DNA of 64,000 nt, taken from the NCBI GenBank assembly GCA_935421135.1, contig OW285197.1, positions 1,801,068 through 1,865,067 on the forward strand, written 5' to 3'. Source of the DNA: Bugulina stolonifera (lineage: Eukaryota > Bryozoa > Gymnolaemata > Cheilostomatida > Bugulidae). Made by a program: the position numbers and the translations under genes. This document shows, piece by piece, positions 1 through 21,889 of the stretch; within the stretch, counting starts at the first letter, position 1, and each line of letters begins with the position of its first letter. Under the pieces are notes generated by a model. The model made no database searches. It saw only the letters and a list, made by a program, of their open reading frames with translations, and had not been told where the DNA came from.

Positions 1-61
1 CGCAGGTAGCGCCTAAAATCACAATAATTAAGATACAAGTACAGCTTTCATGATATCTGAA

Positions 62-275
62 ACCTTACCGACTTATGCCCCTGGGCGTGACCAGCCTCAT
101 GCAGTTACATGTAGAACTGCTAGGTGGCAGTGTTGATCTACTCCCTCTTAGAAAAGCCAAGATCATATAGTAGGGGTAGAGGAGTTGCCCAAACGCCATC
201 CTGGTTTGCATGACCTCAAGGACTACAGTGTATATCTGGCGCACAGGAGCAATTGCGGCTAGATGTTTTTTCTAC
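62..275 (-). repeat. 5'-truncated SINE tail, copy 1
   Basis: The stretch reading CTTATGCCCCTGGGCGTGACC and onward matches, with divergence, 40047-40268 and 43015-43305. Shared landmarks are the GTGACCAGC block, the GCCAGTG block and the GGAGTTGCC block. The 43-kb copy ends in a tRNA-like head on the minus strand; this copy diverges before that head. It is therefore a truncated minus-strand SINE, with no coding potential. Confidence 0.6.
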
Positions 276-547
276 AGCGCATGTTACATGGACGCACAAC
301 TGCTATGAATATTGCAAATTTAAAAACGAAAAACATAGTAAAGTATTTAGATATTAACGTCGGTCTACATTAGTATTATTACCAACCAAATTTAAAGAAT
401 ATAAACTATTTAGTGTAAAATATAGTTTGCATTGAATGCACCTAGCAAACACTAATAATGATAGTATAATAATATACCTGCAGATAGCTTGCTGTACCAA
501 CAGATATTATTTTACACACATACTGAATGATAATACTATAGACATAC

Positions 548-596
548 CAAGGACAGCAGCTACTAGAGCTGAACAGATGACAGCTTTCAGTAACAT
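548..596 (-). CDS. first exon (signal peptide) of an S1 protease paralogue, truncated by the window edge
   Basis: A 49-nt minus-strand exon starts at ATG 596-594 and ends at a GTATGT donor. It encodes MLLKAVICSALVAAVL plus one base, a typical hydrophobic secretion signal. Length, phase and sequence match the first exon of the complete protease gene at 16425-16473. The roughly 450 bp upstream (600-1070) also align with 16475-16930, including GAGGGAGAGCACCTGTATAATTC. This is therefore a tandem paralogue transcribed leftwards, with its remaining exons outside the window. The protease identity is inferred from the paralogue. Confidence 0.7.
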
Positions 597-599
597 GTT

Positions 600-1075
600 G
601 GTTAAAGAGAGAATACCTTCTAATGAAAGACGACTCCCACTTCCTTATATATACTGTACTGCTGTGTGATACACGACCATCTGTTGGAATCCCAGAGAGA
701 AAAGGAGTGTAAACAGATATTCCTCTTCTGCTGGCTTGTGAATACAGGACGTTTCATCAGTCTATACTTTTGGTAAAGGAGTAATAAATGCTGAGTTTAT
801 TTATTTTCTACTAAGGTGAAGATTGCAATATTGTCTTAATTGTCAATGCTACAAAAGTCATGTACATGTAGCATAGCAGATATGGCAAAAACAAAGCTTG
901 GCTGTCTTTATCCGCCACTGTCAGTTGTGTAACCTTACCTTCTGCTCTCTAGTGTTTATTGCCTCTCCAGAAATCTCAGTTATCTGGAGAGAGTTTGAAG
1001 AGGGAGAGCACCTGTATAATTCACAGACACTGTGAGTTTGTGATGTGAGAACTTGCAGCAGGTGCTTACATATAA
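600..1075 (-). promoter_or_regulatory. duplicated upstream region of the protease paralogue
   Basis: This gene-free block upstream of the 548-596 exon is homologous to 16475-16930 upstream of the intact protease gene. The conserved segments are CTGCTGTGTGATA, GGAGTGTAAA(C/T)AGATATTCC and GAGGGAGAGCACCTGTATAATTCACAGACAC. TATATATA-like sequence lies near 645. Conservation between the two copies fits a shared proximal promoter, but I see no experimentally defined motif. The rest, to 1274, shows nothing recognisable. Confidence 0.45.
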
Positions 1076-1282
1076 ACAGAATTCTAACGAGTCAAAAATA
1101 TGCCATCAACCTTTTTTATTTTCATTTGTGAATTTTTGCTAGAAGTTTAGAGGTGTGCATCTAGATATTGTAACCCCTATTAACCTAGCTGTAATGCAAT
1201 CTACACTACATCTACAAGACTAGTGTTAGAAAAACATAATTATGTAGGTGACCTCCATCTGGTCTTAATTGTCACATCACAC

Positions 1283-2860
1283 TAGGCCTGCACCGGTGTT
1301 GCCTCCCCACTGATATTCGGTTTTTGGGGTGGTGGTAATCAAACACCGGTTGACACCGGTTCTCTTGTGCCTAGTCTCATTCGGTGTCAACCGATGCAAA
1401 ATTTGGATCGATCTACCGAACCGCACCGTACCCCTTGATCCTGGTCTCAAGCGGTGTTAGACGGTGTAAACTTTGGTTCGATATACCGGATCGAACCGGT
1501 CCAGGAGCTAGTTCGCCTAATAGAGTTGTCCCATCATGACCGTTCAATACAAGGGAACAAAAATCCTCAACACTTTCTTACAACATGAGTTCATGTCAAT
1601 CATTGTTTATTTTATTTTCAGATATGGTAGGCAGACAGGGCTTCATTAAAACATAGTATATGTATATTATTTTTATTTAAGTGGCTATTGGGTTAATGAA
1701 AGTAATCAGTGCTTACTCCTACTCCAAGATTTTGTATTTGCCCATGTAGTCTAGCGAGTCTTAAGTTGCATTGGGCGTATTTTATATAATTTTAATAAAT
1801 ATATTAAATATATAAACATGAGGCTTGACACACACCCAACCGACTACATATAATTTATTAGATTTATTACTGATTGTGACCAAATTACAGAAGAAAAACA
1901 GCAAGCATTGTTTCCACCACACTCGCACCATTGACACAAAGATAACAAATTTAAAGTTACGTGGGCTAACTTCATATCACAAGAGAAAGAAGAAACGCTA
2001 GCATAGTTGCATATGATGTAATGATAATGTAGGGAATCTTTCTTGCAAGCTTTCTTGATAGATTGCTGATTTGGTATAATTCAGTGTGTCCACCGATTGA
2101 ATCTAGCAGATTTGTCTTCAGATTGGATATTACGATGGCTCAGTCCGATGAATTCTACCTACAAAATATTGATTGAACATTAGTATTAGCTTATTTTAAA
2201 TAAATAAAGAGCTGGTGCTTACCAAAAGCATAACTACACAATGATTTAAAATTAAAAAACCATAATTAACAATGATTAACTATTATAAGCATTGTAGCTA
2301 TTCTTAGTTACAAGCGATTATAATCAAATTTAAACATTAGTAGTAGATTAATTATAATAGAAATAATTAATCTAATGGTATGTTTAAATTTAATTATATT
2401 ATAATAATCCATTATATTCGATCGTATACTACTATTCTATTTCAGCACACTATTCCTGAACAAAGCAATCATATGCAAACGATAGAATATAATATACGCA
2501 GAATCTGCTAGGTTACGTAATTATAAATCAATTTATTATACTTTAATAATAATTATTACCTCCACAACATTGATAATCAATCACAGCCACGATGGCAGTT
2601 AATGCTGAAACGGATAAGCGAAGGTATGCAACCTAATTTGAAGTGAGGTAAACAAGAACACGTGATATTAGACCGCATGAATATTGAATGACTACTGGCA
2701 TAGCGATCCGGTTCGATAACATCGAACTACACCGAACCATCGATATATCCTTTGGGCACGGTGCCGGTGCGATTCGGTGCATAAAAAATTTGCCAATGTG
2801 TAACACCGAGGGTTCACACACCGTTTACATCGTTTGAAACCGAAACACCGTGCAGGCCTA
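1283..2860. mobile_element. non-autonomous hAT-like DNA transposon
   Basis: The element begins TAGGCCTGCACCGGTGTT and ends with the inverted counterpart, closing in GTGCAGGCCTA. It is flanked by a perfect 8-bp direct repeat CATCACAC (1275-1282 and 2861-2868). An 8-bp TSD and TAGGCCTGCAC-like ends are characteristic of the hAT superfamily. Subterminal regions (1290-1510 and 2690-2860) are dense in ACCGGT/CGGTGT motifs, plausible transposase binding sites. The AT-rich core from about 1510 to 2690 has no transposase reading frame, so movement would need a source element elsewhere. Confidence 0.88.
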
Positions 2861-2868
2861 CATCACAC

Positions 2869-3220
2869 ACTTTACCCCCATCCAGTATTCAAAGTGCTGG
2901 TACATGAAAGTAATGGTACATCCTCCTCTTGTTTGCACATGTTCTCATCCTTGCAGTTGTGACATTATATGATTAGTAGGTGCAAGTAGAATACACTGAA
3001 TATTATTTCAGCTGATGTGTTGGATTCCTAATGATGCATTCATGTATCACAGACATTAATGTAATGTATTGAGATTATCTCCCTTGGAAGTCTCAATAGT
3101 ACATATAGTCAGCAGTCTACTGCATGTTGAGCAGCAACTGTACCTTGTATGTATAGCTATTAAATAATAAATATGCATGTAGCATCATATTATACAATAA
3201 CTAGTTACATTATTATGGTA
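2869..3220. other. spacer, nothing recognised
   Basis: This AT-rich sequence lies between the hAT element and the solo-LTR-like repeat. I see no reading frame, repeat family or RNA gene that I can support. Confidence 0.4.
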
Positions 3221-3234
3221 CATGTGTAATGGTT

Positions 3235-3790
3235 TCTGTGTTTTGGTGCGGTCGTCCTTGGACGACTATCGACCCAGAAATGAAGTGCCTATGAGTGGTA
3301 ATAGGACTTCGCATTACATGAAAGATCGAGCGGTCTCAGTAGCCCAAATACTACCAAAGACGACCCATCTGATCTCAAGTCCGACCTTCAGACTATACAA
3401 TGAAAGAGAGTGATCCGACCTAGTAGGCAGTTCGCAAAGCGAATGACCTGGCAAAAGGAAGTGAAAGTCTCTGTATCAAGTATAGATGTGTCTTTATTGA
3501 AAGCCAAGTGAAGACTGAGACAATGAACAGTAAAACAGTGCCCTTTATATAGTATAAGGACTTCCGGCCAACGTGACGTCGGGAAAAGACGACGTGTGGT
3601 CGTCCGGAAGTTGCGCAACGAGATGGCCGCCGGAAGCCCGACGGCCGACCCAAAATAGGTTGGGTTCTACAAAAGTTGCTTAAAATGAATATCAATGGAT
3701 TCTGAGAGGTCGGGCCTCTGTACATGGGTATAAAAGGCATTAAAAGACTTAGTAACAATCATGTAACTATATACAATAACATATAGTAAG
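3235..3790 (-). mobile_element. solo-LTR-like interspersed repeat, copy 1
   Basis: The block aligns with 43520-44100. On the minus strand it has ETS-like CCGGAAGT, a TGACGTC CRE-like site, a ATGGCCGCC stretch (ATGGCGGC in the other copy), then TATATAAAGG, and about 50 nt later CAATAAAG. A TATA box followed closely by a polyadenylation signal is LTR-like (U3-R-U5). No internal region or partner LTR is adjacent, so a solo LTR is the best reading. I could not fix the TG/CA ends or a TSD, and an unrelated promoter-bearing repeat remains possible. Confidence 0.45.
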
Positions 3791-4160
3791 GTACAAGCAG
3801 ATATATACATGTATGTGCACACAATAATGAGTGTCAGATGGAAGATACGACTTGGCGTACCATCACACATGTACGTATGCTCAACTTTCCTATAAGCCTC
3901 AGTTACTTGTGAAACTCGACTATTTTGTAATCTCTTATGTCGTTTATACATGTACCTACAACATAATCACAGGTTTTCTCTACAGAAACTTAAGTTCTCG
4001 ATCTAGTCTTTGGGTTTCTTTGACTGCAAACTTGAATCCAACAAGTTTAGACAGCATGGGATGCATTGTACCTTATTACGGACACTATTTATAGGTAGTC
4101 AGTCCCAAGCACTACCCAAGCTAATAGCTGATATGCTGCCTGCAGGTATTCAGTACAGTA

Positions 4161-4577
4161 CTCTGTTGGTCACTGTTGGTCACTGTTGGTCACTGTTGGT
4201 CACTGTTGGTCACTGTTGGTCACTGTTGGTCACTGTTGGTCACTGTTGGTCACTACCACACTTGCCAAGTCATTGCTGCTCCAAACAGGGAAGATTGGGG
4301 CAGTGGAGGGGCTAGCCATGTAGCCACTGTAGTCACTGTAGTCACTGTCGGTCACTGTCAGTCACTGTCGGTCACTGTCGGTCACTGTTGGTCACTGCTG
4401 GTCACTGCTGGTCACTGCTGGTCACTGCTGGTCACTGTTGGTCACTGCTGGTCACTGTTGGTCACTGTTGGTCACTGTTGGTCACTGTTGGTCACTGTTG
4501 GTCACTACCACACTTGCCAAGTCATTGCTGCTCCAAACAGGGAAGATTGGGGCAGTGGAGGGGCTAGCCATGTAGCC
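4161..4577. repeat. 10-bp minisatellite inside a ~75-bp duplicated unit
   Basis: The tandem decamer CACTGTTGGT occurs in two arrays, about 4161-4253 and 4323-4505, with GTCACTGTCG and GTCACTGCTG variants in the second. Each array is followed by the same ~75-bp segment containing CTTGCCAAGTCATTGCTGC (4251-4325 and 4503-4577), so array and flank were duplicated together. The 10-bp unit leaves several frames open, and the translated product is only repeated V-G-H-C-W-S-type peptide, so no protein is claimed. Confidence 0.9.
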
Positions 4578-4619
4578 AAAAGTGTTTATTATAATACCCA
4601 GGTAGATTTATTGAATTAA

Positions 4620-5200
4620 CATTATACTTGTAAATAGTCCAAGTAATGCTTTATAAAACATATTGTTTCACTTGTCAAGAGTACAGAGTGAAAATGTCGA
4701 TAACTATCCAATAAGAAGCTGATCTTAGCAGATTGAGCTAATATACATCAGGATCCATGAGCCACAGAAATCTCTCACTTGCACTATACATGTATGCAGT
4801 GATCTGAATAGGCTTCTTTAGTAACTAGTGTTATGAAGCACCATTGTTTGCCCGTTGGGAACTACATTTATTGGTATACTTAGCTATATAACTAGGAGCC
4901 ATAGACTTGGTGACGATCTGGAGGGAACAGGGAGCTTTCAGTAAAGTGGGAGCAGGAGTCTAGAGTATGGGAAGATGGGAAGACTTGGCAAGTATGGTCC
5001 CTACACTTAGAAGTTGGTCCCATGCGTTACATATGTCCTTAGCAGAGTGTTGCACCCCCCCCCCTAGTGATAGATGATATTCATTATGTACCATCCAAGG
5101 GTGGCACAAGTACTAGCTAGTTGACTTTATTGGTTTATGTCATGTTGGCTTCGTATGTTGTTGTCTCACATTGTGCGCCATGTCTGATGAAACAGAACAT
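4620..5200. other. spacer, nothing recognised
   Basis: No gene is supported. A homopolymeric C run lies at about 5057-5066. The sequence is otherwise AT-rich and featureless at this level. Confidence 0.35.
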
Positions 5201-5208
5201 ACATGTAC

Positions 5209-5345
5209 ATGATACTATGTACAATTGGTGCAGCTCTACATATATATGATAGGTACTGTTCACATGATACAATCGGTGCAGCTCTATGTGATAGGCACTG
5301 TTTACATGATACTATCAATGCAGCTCTATATGATAGGTTCTGTTA
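5209..5345. repeat. ~53-bp tandem repeat, about 2.5 copies
   Basis: Units containing TGCAGCTCTA and ATGATAGGTACTGTT recur at about 53-bp spacing with substitutions. No coding role is apparent. Confidence 0.75.
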
Positions 5346-5741
5346 CCTTTTTAACGTTCATGAGAACATTCAGGGTCAACCGCAAAAAATTGAGTAACTG
5401 GAAACCCTGTAGCTCACCATCTTGTTACGGCTGACTGGGCGATCTTAATTTTCTGTGGCGTGAGAGAGTTTTAAAGTATAGTAGTTTATTATGACATTCA
5501 CTAAAATAGATGATAGCCATGAACCCATTTTGACTTGCCACTGTTTGGATAGCTACGAAGTGAATGGAAGTTTTAAAAAACACACCTGAAATTCACATTT
5601 ACCTGTCATCTACATGTACATTGTTGTTTTATGTTTGTAATGGAAGACAATAGCTGGATTGATTACCCATTAAATAGCTGGGAACCATAAGCTTACAACT
5701 AGTTAACATTATCAACTGAGAACACAACTCCTAATAAACAG

Positions 5742-5859
5742 ATGAAAACTGAATGGCCAATCAGCATGATTGTTGTTTTAGTGTTGCTCATGGTGTTGGA
5801 TCTCTATCGGGTGTTGTCCTTTCAGGAGGAGACAACTTCAAACAGACAGAAGGGATTAG
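5742..5859 (+). CDS. possible first exon with an N-terminal membrane segment
   Basis: An ATG at 5742 opens a frame with a strong hydrophobic stretch (ISMIVVLVLLMVLDLY, residues 7-22). It then reads LSFQEETTSNRQKG up to a potential GTAAGT donor near 5860. No downstream exon could be joined with confidence, and the peptide matches no family I recognise. It may be a signal-anchor exon or a chance frame. Confidence 0.2.
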
Positions 5860-6135
5860 TAAGTAAACTAGAATTATTATCACTAAATATTTTCAAGATA
5901 AATCATCTTATTGGTGTAAAAGAAAAGTGTTTGCTATTAACACCAAATACAAGTCGTAAATACATTGTCTCTTTAATGAACAATCACATTCGTCTGCTAT
6001 ACCTATAATCAATTCTTGCTTATGAAATGGGGCTAATGACACGTCTCACTGAAGTTGAGACTTGGTCATCGTGGGCTTTTTATTCAAATAATGATTTATT
6101 AATTCATTCTAACTGTGGTTTGTTTATACCGACAA

Positions 6136-6303
6136 TGCAGCCACTGAGAGCCTTTAGATTACATGTTTTTGTACAATACAGCCAATGAGAGCCTTTAGAT
6201 TACATGTCTTTGTACAATGCAGCCAATGAGAGCCCTCAGATTACATGTCTTTGTACAAAGCAGCCAATCAGAGCCCTTAGATTACATGTCTTTGTACAAT
6301 GCA
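6136..6303. repeat. ~42-bp minisatellite, four copies
   Basis: Four consecutive copies share the core CAGCCAATGAGAGCC, TTAGATTACATGT and TTTGTACAA. Copies two to four are the most alike. Confidence 0.85.
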
Positions 6304-6649
6304 GGAGTATAGATGAACAATACTGGCTAGCATGTTACTCTTGTATACTGCATACACATGTACATTCCCTGATTGAATCTACAGTCCAATCATGGACACA
6401 CAGTAGATATTGATCATAGTTAGAACTTTTCTTCACTAAATTGAGAGAAAGCAACTTCTAATTAAAGTCTGTATGCATAATATAGTAGATAGTAAATATA
6501 CATGTAAGATATGATCATTTCATTGAGTAATACAAAGTATATGCGCAGTGGATTGCACTGCATAAATAATGTTGAATTAGTCCTCCTGTATTATCAGTAG
6601 CTAGTAAAAGTTAAAAATAAGCTAATGATTGAGTCCGCACAGATGTGAT

Positions 6650-16473
<9,824 letters not shown>

Positions 16474-17600
16474 GTTGGCTGAAGGGAGAATACTTTCTGA
16501 TAGAGGGTGGCTCTCTTTTTTATACAATATAGAGTGCACTGCTGTGTGATATGCGAACATCTGTTGGGCGTTGCAAGAAAAAGGAGTGTAAATAGATATT
16601 CCAGAAGTATTCTTCTAGTATTTTCGGTTTATGTTAAGGAAATCGAGGATTTAATGCACTTTCTTTCATCTTTACAGCAGCAAACGCCACTCATCTCCTA
16701 CAATGTCTGAATATGTTTCGGTCTAATCACTTTTATTAATACTAATTTGCTAGATATTCCCCCAATTAAGCTGTTGTTGCCTACCACTGTGAAAAGGTAC
16801 ATTGGCTTTACTTCAACACTCTAGTATTTATTGCCCCTCCAGAATTTAACTTATCCGGGAGAGGAGTTGAAGAGGGAGAGCACCTGTATAATTCACAGAC
16901 ACTGACAACTTGCAGCTGGTGCTTTATACACTGTAGAAGATATGAGAATTATACAAGTCACGATACTGTTTTCTACTCATTTCTGTTTTCCCTGCGGAGA
17001 TGTGACAACTAACACAGGCTATTCCACTTACAATGATGACGCTTTTGTAAAAAATTTAGATCAATATTAAGTACTTGTGTAAATATTAATGGAGCACATG
17101 CAAGTCTGATATTCTGTAATAGCTTTACATTCTAAAATACTCATCTGCTGGTCTCATATCTACATGTACATGCATATACATGTACATGTACATGAAAGCC
17201 CAGTCATTCACAATATCCAGTTACAAAATAATTTTGTATAAATTTTATTCAAAACAAACTTGTGGTTATACACGTAGTTCATAGTGCTATCAGATCATAG
17301 TGAGTGCCAGCATCCAATGGGCGTTATTATAATACAGTGAGTTACATTTAATCTATGATTGTTGTGGATTTATTGCACAATATAATCCAATGTCCTCTAT
17401 CATTCAATGCCTTGGTAACCTTAAAGTTTCACATTAACTCCTCCACCTGATAGTGAGTCCCCATATGTAACCAATACAATTAGTCAGTCAATTAGTCTGC
17501 TAGATTGTCTAGGCGCTTCCTCAGCATTCCAACTTACTGTAAGTCAGGTGAGTATTCAGCTCAGTCCTAGTAGCAGTCAAAATAGCTCATTTTATTGCCT
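16474..17600. other. protease upstream region and spacer
   Basis: 16474-16930 is the proximal upstream region of the protease gene, homologous to 600-1075. A TTTTTTATAC element lies about 50 bp above the start codon. From 16930 to 17600 I see an ACATGTACATG microsatellite (about 17160-17195) and no gene. Confidence 0.4.
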
Positions 17601-17672
17601 CAAACAGAGAGCTACATTGTAACTAATGTATACAAATTTACGAGTAGTTATGGACTAACAGGTCTGGCCAAA

Positions 17673-18158
17673 ATGAGTCAATGGCTAGCGGAAGTTACAC
17701 ATAGAGTAGAACAGATTGAGGACTTAGCCAGGAAACGTAGAATGGTATATCCGTTGGAGATTGGTGAATTAATAACAGCTGTATCCAGGGAATTACTTGT
17801 GCCATTATTTGGAACTAAAAATATAGTGATGAAACAGTTAGAAACCATCTTGCTGATTGCCGCTGATTGCCAGGTACGAAACCAAGTATATAGACATATA
17901 GATACAAAACCAAGTACATGTACAGTATATAGACATATAGATAAGAATTACAATGAGAGACTAGATGTCATCTATGGGCGACAGTTGTCTGCAACTCGAT
18001 GTTGCAAGTAAGACTAGCATTTGCACAGTAGGTGACAAATATCTACTGCCAAATATTAAAATAGTATTTGTAGCATATATGTCTACAGGCGAGCACCAAT
18101 GTAGAATTAGTGTACAAGTATGTTTGTTGAACAAGCAAGTACAAACATGTACATGTAA
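17673..18158 (+). CDS. hypothetical small two-exon gene
   Basis: An ATG at 17673 opens 67 codons ending at CAG|GTACG (17873). The peptide is helical and charged (EVTHRVEQIEDLARKRR, then ELITAVSRELLVPLF) and ends AADCQ. A candidate second exon follows TCTACAG near 18088 and reads ASTNVELVYKYVC before a stop. I recognise no family. The splice model rests only on boundary sequences and phase, so the gene could be longer or not real. Confidence 0.3.
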
Positions 18159-18241
18159 GCACCAAGTAGGTCTTAGAGGTCAAGAGTTCTGCTAAATAAA
18201 GAGCAACTAACTAACATATTAACTATCATTGTTATAATATA

Positions 18242-18745
18242 GTCATTAAGACTATCCTACGCACCTCGGGAGAGACTATACTGTAACACCGATTGACTAA
18301 GGAGAAGGTGATTTTCGATTGAAAGCTGAGAAAGCTTGGATATAGAACTTATCTTCATAAACTTTGGTGAAGGAAGACGTACTGACTAATGGTTGACACC
18401 TCTTACTATTACGATGCTCTGGTATCCCCATGTCCAAGTTTGTATAGGATGACACATTACATGTGTATTGTTACCTGTTGGAACATGTTTCTGTCCCATT
18501 ACTTAGCAAGAGAAACTCTAGGAATTTATTCTTTTATTCCTAATGTTCAATAAGCAGGTTCGAAATATCGGTATTACATTGTATATGTAGCAGTCATGAA
18601 TACGTCTTCACTCACCAAAGGTTATGAACATATAGTTGTAGTAGCTTTCTCAGCTTTCTCAGCTTTCCTAACCGGAAATAACCTTCTATTTTTAGCCAAT
18701 CAATACTACTGTCTCTCCTGAGGCGAGTAGGATAGTCTTAATGAC
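18242..18745. mobile_element. 504-bp MITE
   Basis: The inverted ends read GTCATTAAGACTATCCTAC on the left and its complement GTAGGATAGTCTTAATGAC on the right, extending imperfectly into (A/G)CCTC(G/A)GGAGAGAC. The element is flanked by TATA on both sides (18238-18241 and 18746-18749), consistent with a TA-type target duplication. There is no coding capacity. The superfamily is uncertain; TA targeting suggests Tc1/mariner-like mobilisation. Confidence 0.8.
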
Positions 18746-19491
18746 TATACATCACCTAATACCTTGCATTTATATGCTAATCCTAAAGGAAAAATAATTT
18801 TAGAAATACTAAGGGTTACGATGTAACACTTACCTTTAGCACTTCCAAAATTATCTTTCCTTTACGACTAGCATTGAGATACGTATCAGAAATAAAAGAA
18901 TGAACTCCTAGAACACCGCTTGCTAGTTTTGACCATACAAATATTATAAACAGCTTGCAAGAGCTCGGCCAGATGGTAACAGGTTTTGTTTCAGTTTACC
19001 AAAGTGGCTGAATTCACACTGAGTTTGAAACTTTATGCAGTTAACTGAAAATGCTTTTGTGATTTTAACACCAACCAGACTAAATTCTCTCTTTGGCACC
19101 TTTAAATAATATTCCTACATTCTTGCATAATGGTCGTGTATCTGAAATGGATGGATTTTATACTTAAAACATCTTTATCCATCTGGAAGATATTCTATAT
19201 TTTATTGTGAATATTCCCATGAGTTGCAGTACACATTGTATAACAATATTTGTGATGTCAGCAAAATTTAAGATGCTAAATCAACAATTGTATGATATTG
19301 TGGATTCAGTTACGTTACGTTACGTTACAGTTACGTGTATTACTACTGAACATTGGTGACGTTGTGCTACTTATTTAAATGGAATGTATAATAGACTGTG
19401 CTACTAGTTTTAGTACAAATGGCTTCGCGCCAAATTGATTGTTGTGAGTTTAGTTCATTCGTTTTGAATAACCTTGAACTGAGAGTCAAAT

Positions 19492-21880
19492 ATGGAGGAG
19501 ATGTTTGTATTCTTGCTATGTTGGTGTATAACTTTACTGTCGGGTAAGCCATAATACAATTATACACATTGTAGATATTTATGTACGTAAGTAGAGAACA
19601 CAAGTTATATTCCGTAGTGTGCAGTAAAAGAGTAGACAAGTACTAAGTTAAATAGAATATTTCAGCCATTTTCTTGACCCTAACTCCTATGCATGTATAA
19701 TATATAGCCATAGATCTTATTGATAGACTGACTGCTCTGTCCCAGGTTAATAGTACTTATATTACTTACATTACAACTACTTGTATTTCAAAATTTTACG
19801 ATGTTATTAATCATTTGTTATTTTAGTCGCTGTGATCAGATTATGGCAAACACTGTGCAATGAGAGAGAGGTATGACCATTGTATCATTATATTGCATAA
19901 TTTAGTTGAAGTTGTGTTCTCTTTCAATACACAATAGTATCATTATTTTGTTAGCCAGTAGATTTAGTGTTTGAAGTAAATTGGTTGCTTCCTGATCAAC
20001 AATTAATGCCAATCTTTCTATTTGTGTTTTAGAATGGAAGCAGAGCTGAGAAACTGTGGAAGAAGTGGGTACTTTATAATAAACCTAGAGTGATAGAGTG
20101 ACCAGCATAATAAACTATAATACTGTATAGTTTGAGTTAATTCATCAATAATTAGAAACACATCATGTCTCTCAACTCCCTTTACTCTACTATTCATTCA
20201 TCAAGCTCTACTAACTCTACCTGATCTGGAGGAGTTGGACTAACTGTCCCAAATGTATTCTCTATGCTAGCTTTAGTGTTCTTGATAGCTTGCTAACTCC
20301 GTTGCGTTGTATATGACCACTTTATGTATGTAAATGTTTTTATCCTTTACAGGAGAGTCGTTGAGTTAGAGGAAGTGATTTACAGGAGAGTCATTGACTT
20401 GAAAGAAGTGATTAATGCAGATGTGAGTTGGATTAATGCGGTTGTATGTTCATAGGTCTATGTTCTGTGTGCTATTATACACACATTATTTCATACCAGC
20501 TAATATGAAACATGCCAGAAGATTGTACAAAGTAGAAAGTAAAGCTTGTGGTAAAAATTCCATCTACAGTGTCGTTTGTTTATCTTCTGCTTAGTTCTCT
20601 TGTCTGTTTTACAGTTCAGAGCTTCGAAAATAGAGAAAGATGAGCTGATGGCTGAAATCTGTCAATTAGAAATGGAACTGTGAGTCTTCTTTATAACCCT
20701 TACCTAATATTATTAGTGTGCCAAATGTTAACTACAGGTTCAATGTTACGGTCTCAACGCATAAATATATTTCTCTGAGGAGCACATTGCTTTCCACTTT
20801 ATTTTTCAATACTCTGTTTTAGTAACAAGGGGAGTGTTGGGGTTGATAGTTGTGTACAGACAGATAATCAGATCTACAGAGCGAACACAACTCCAGAAGG
20901 TGCTGAGACAGAACCCACAATGGACAATGTTTCCCAGACAGATGGTCCTAGAACAGTAGTGGAGGTAAAAGACAAGAAGTTTGGAGGAATGATGTCAGAA
21001 GATATGCAAGTACTCAAGCTGCTCTAACAACTGACGTAGAACGTATTCATGAGGAGTTTCTGTTGGTTATATGAATGTGCTTCATGAGCTTACACCACTA
21101 GTTTGAAATTCTTTATTATTACTTTTCGTTTATCGTCTAGCTACAGAAGTTTTACCTAGAAATCAATGCTGCCACTTGTTTTAAGTTTCAATTGTTTGTT
21201 TGTAGCAAAAAGAGCACAAGAGAAGACAACTATACACAGACTGTAGATGAGGTGTGTGGAACTGATGCTAGTGTGCAGGTTGAAGGGATGAAGGTCAGAA
21301 TGGAGAGAGGTGAGCAAACAGTCAGTCTTGGAGATGAATTGGTGAAAAGTGTCGAGATTGTGGGAGTGAGGCCCTCTATAGGTGAGGCTATGACAGCAGT
21401 GCAAGCTGAACCAGACGTGAAGGAAGTCAATGAAACTACAGAGAAGGGGTAAGTACAACGTACAATGTATGTATTTGGTTCAAAACTTTCTGGAGATGTT
21501 CACATATTCTTAGCAAACACTGATAATCTAGTTTACCTGCAGAGAATGTTAACACAGTTACTTGTAGCATACCATGTGTATAAATGTATACAATATAATA
21601 AAATGTATTTTAAAGGGCAGGAAGTAAGAAGGGTGACACAGTATATCAGGGAGCTAACAGGAAGTAAGTGTGATTTTATTCTTAGTATTAATTACTATTC
21701 TTACTATTAATGTAGATATTGTATAATGCAGTTGGCAGAACAGAGTATACCTGTGTAACAATGTGAATAGTTCTGTAATGCACTTATAATTATTTATATT
21801 GTAGGAGAGGATGGAGATCCAGAGCGTTGTCCTGCTTTGGAAAAGGCAAACATAACTAGTCTGTTAAATCATAGTTAAAG
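19492..21880 (+). CDS. hypothetical multi-exon protein with N-terminal membrane segment and charged helical region
   Basis: Exons with in-phase GT-AG joints are 19492-19543, 19827-19870, 20033-20064, 20353-20422, 20615-20679 and 20823-20964. The product begins MEEMFVFLLCWCITLLSVAVIRL, a signal-anchor, then turns charged and probably coiled-coil (RRVIDLKEVINAD, KIEKDELMAEICQLEMEL). A Thr/Gln-rich acidic stretch (CVQTDNQ, NVSQTDGPRT) follows. Reading through 20965 ends the protein at TAA 21027 (MQVLKLL). Alternatively, later exons at about 21206-21450 (GTDASVQVEGMKVRMERGEQT) and 21806-21880 belong to the same gene, since their QT-rich style matches. No family is recognised. It is probably a type II membrane or secretory protein. 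Confidence 0.5.
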
Positions 21881-21889
21881 TAACTGTCA

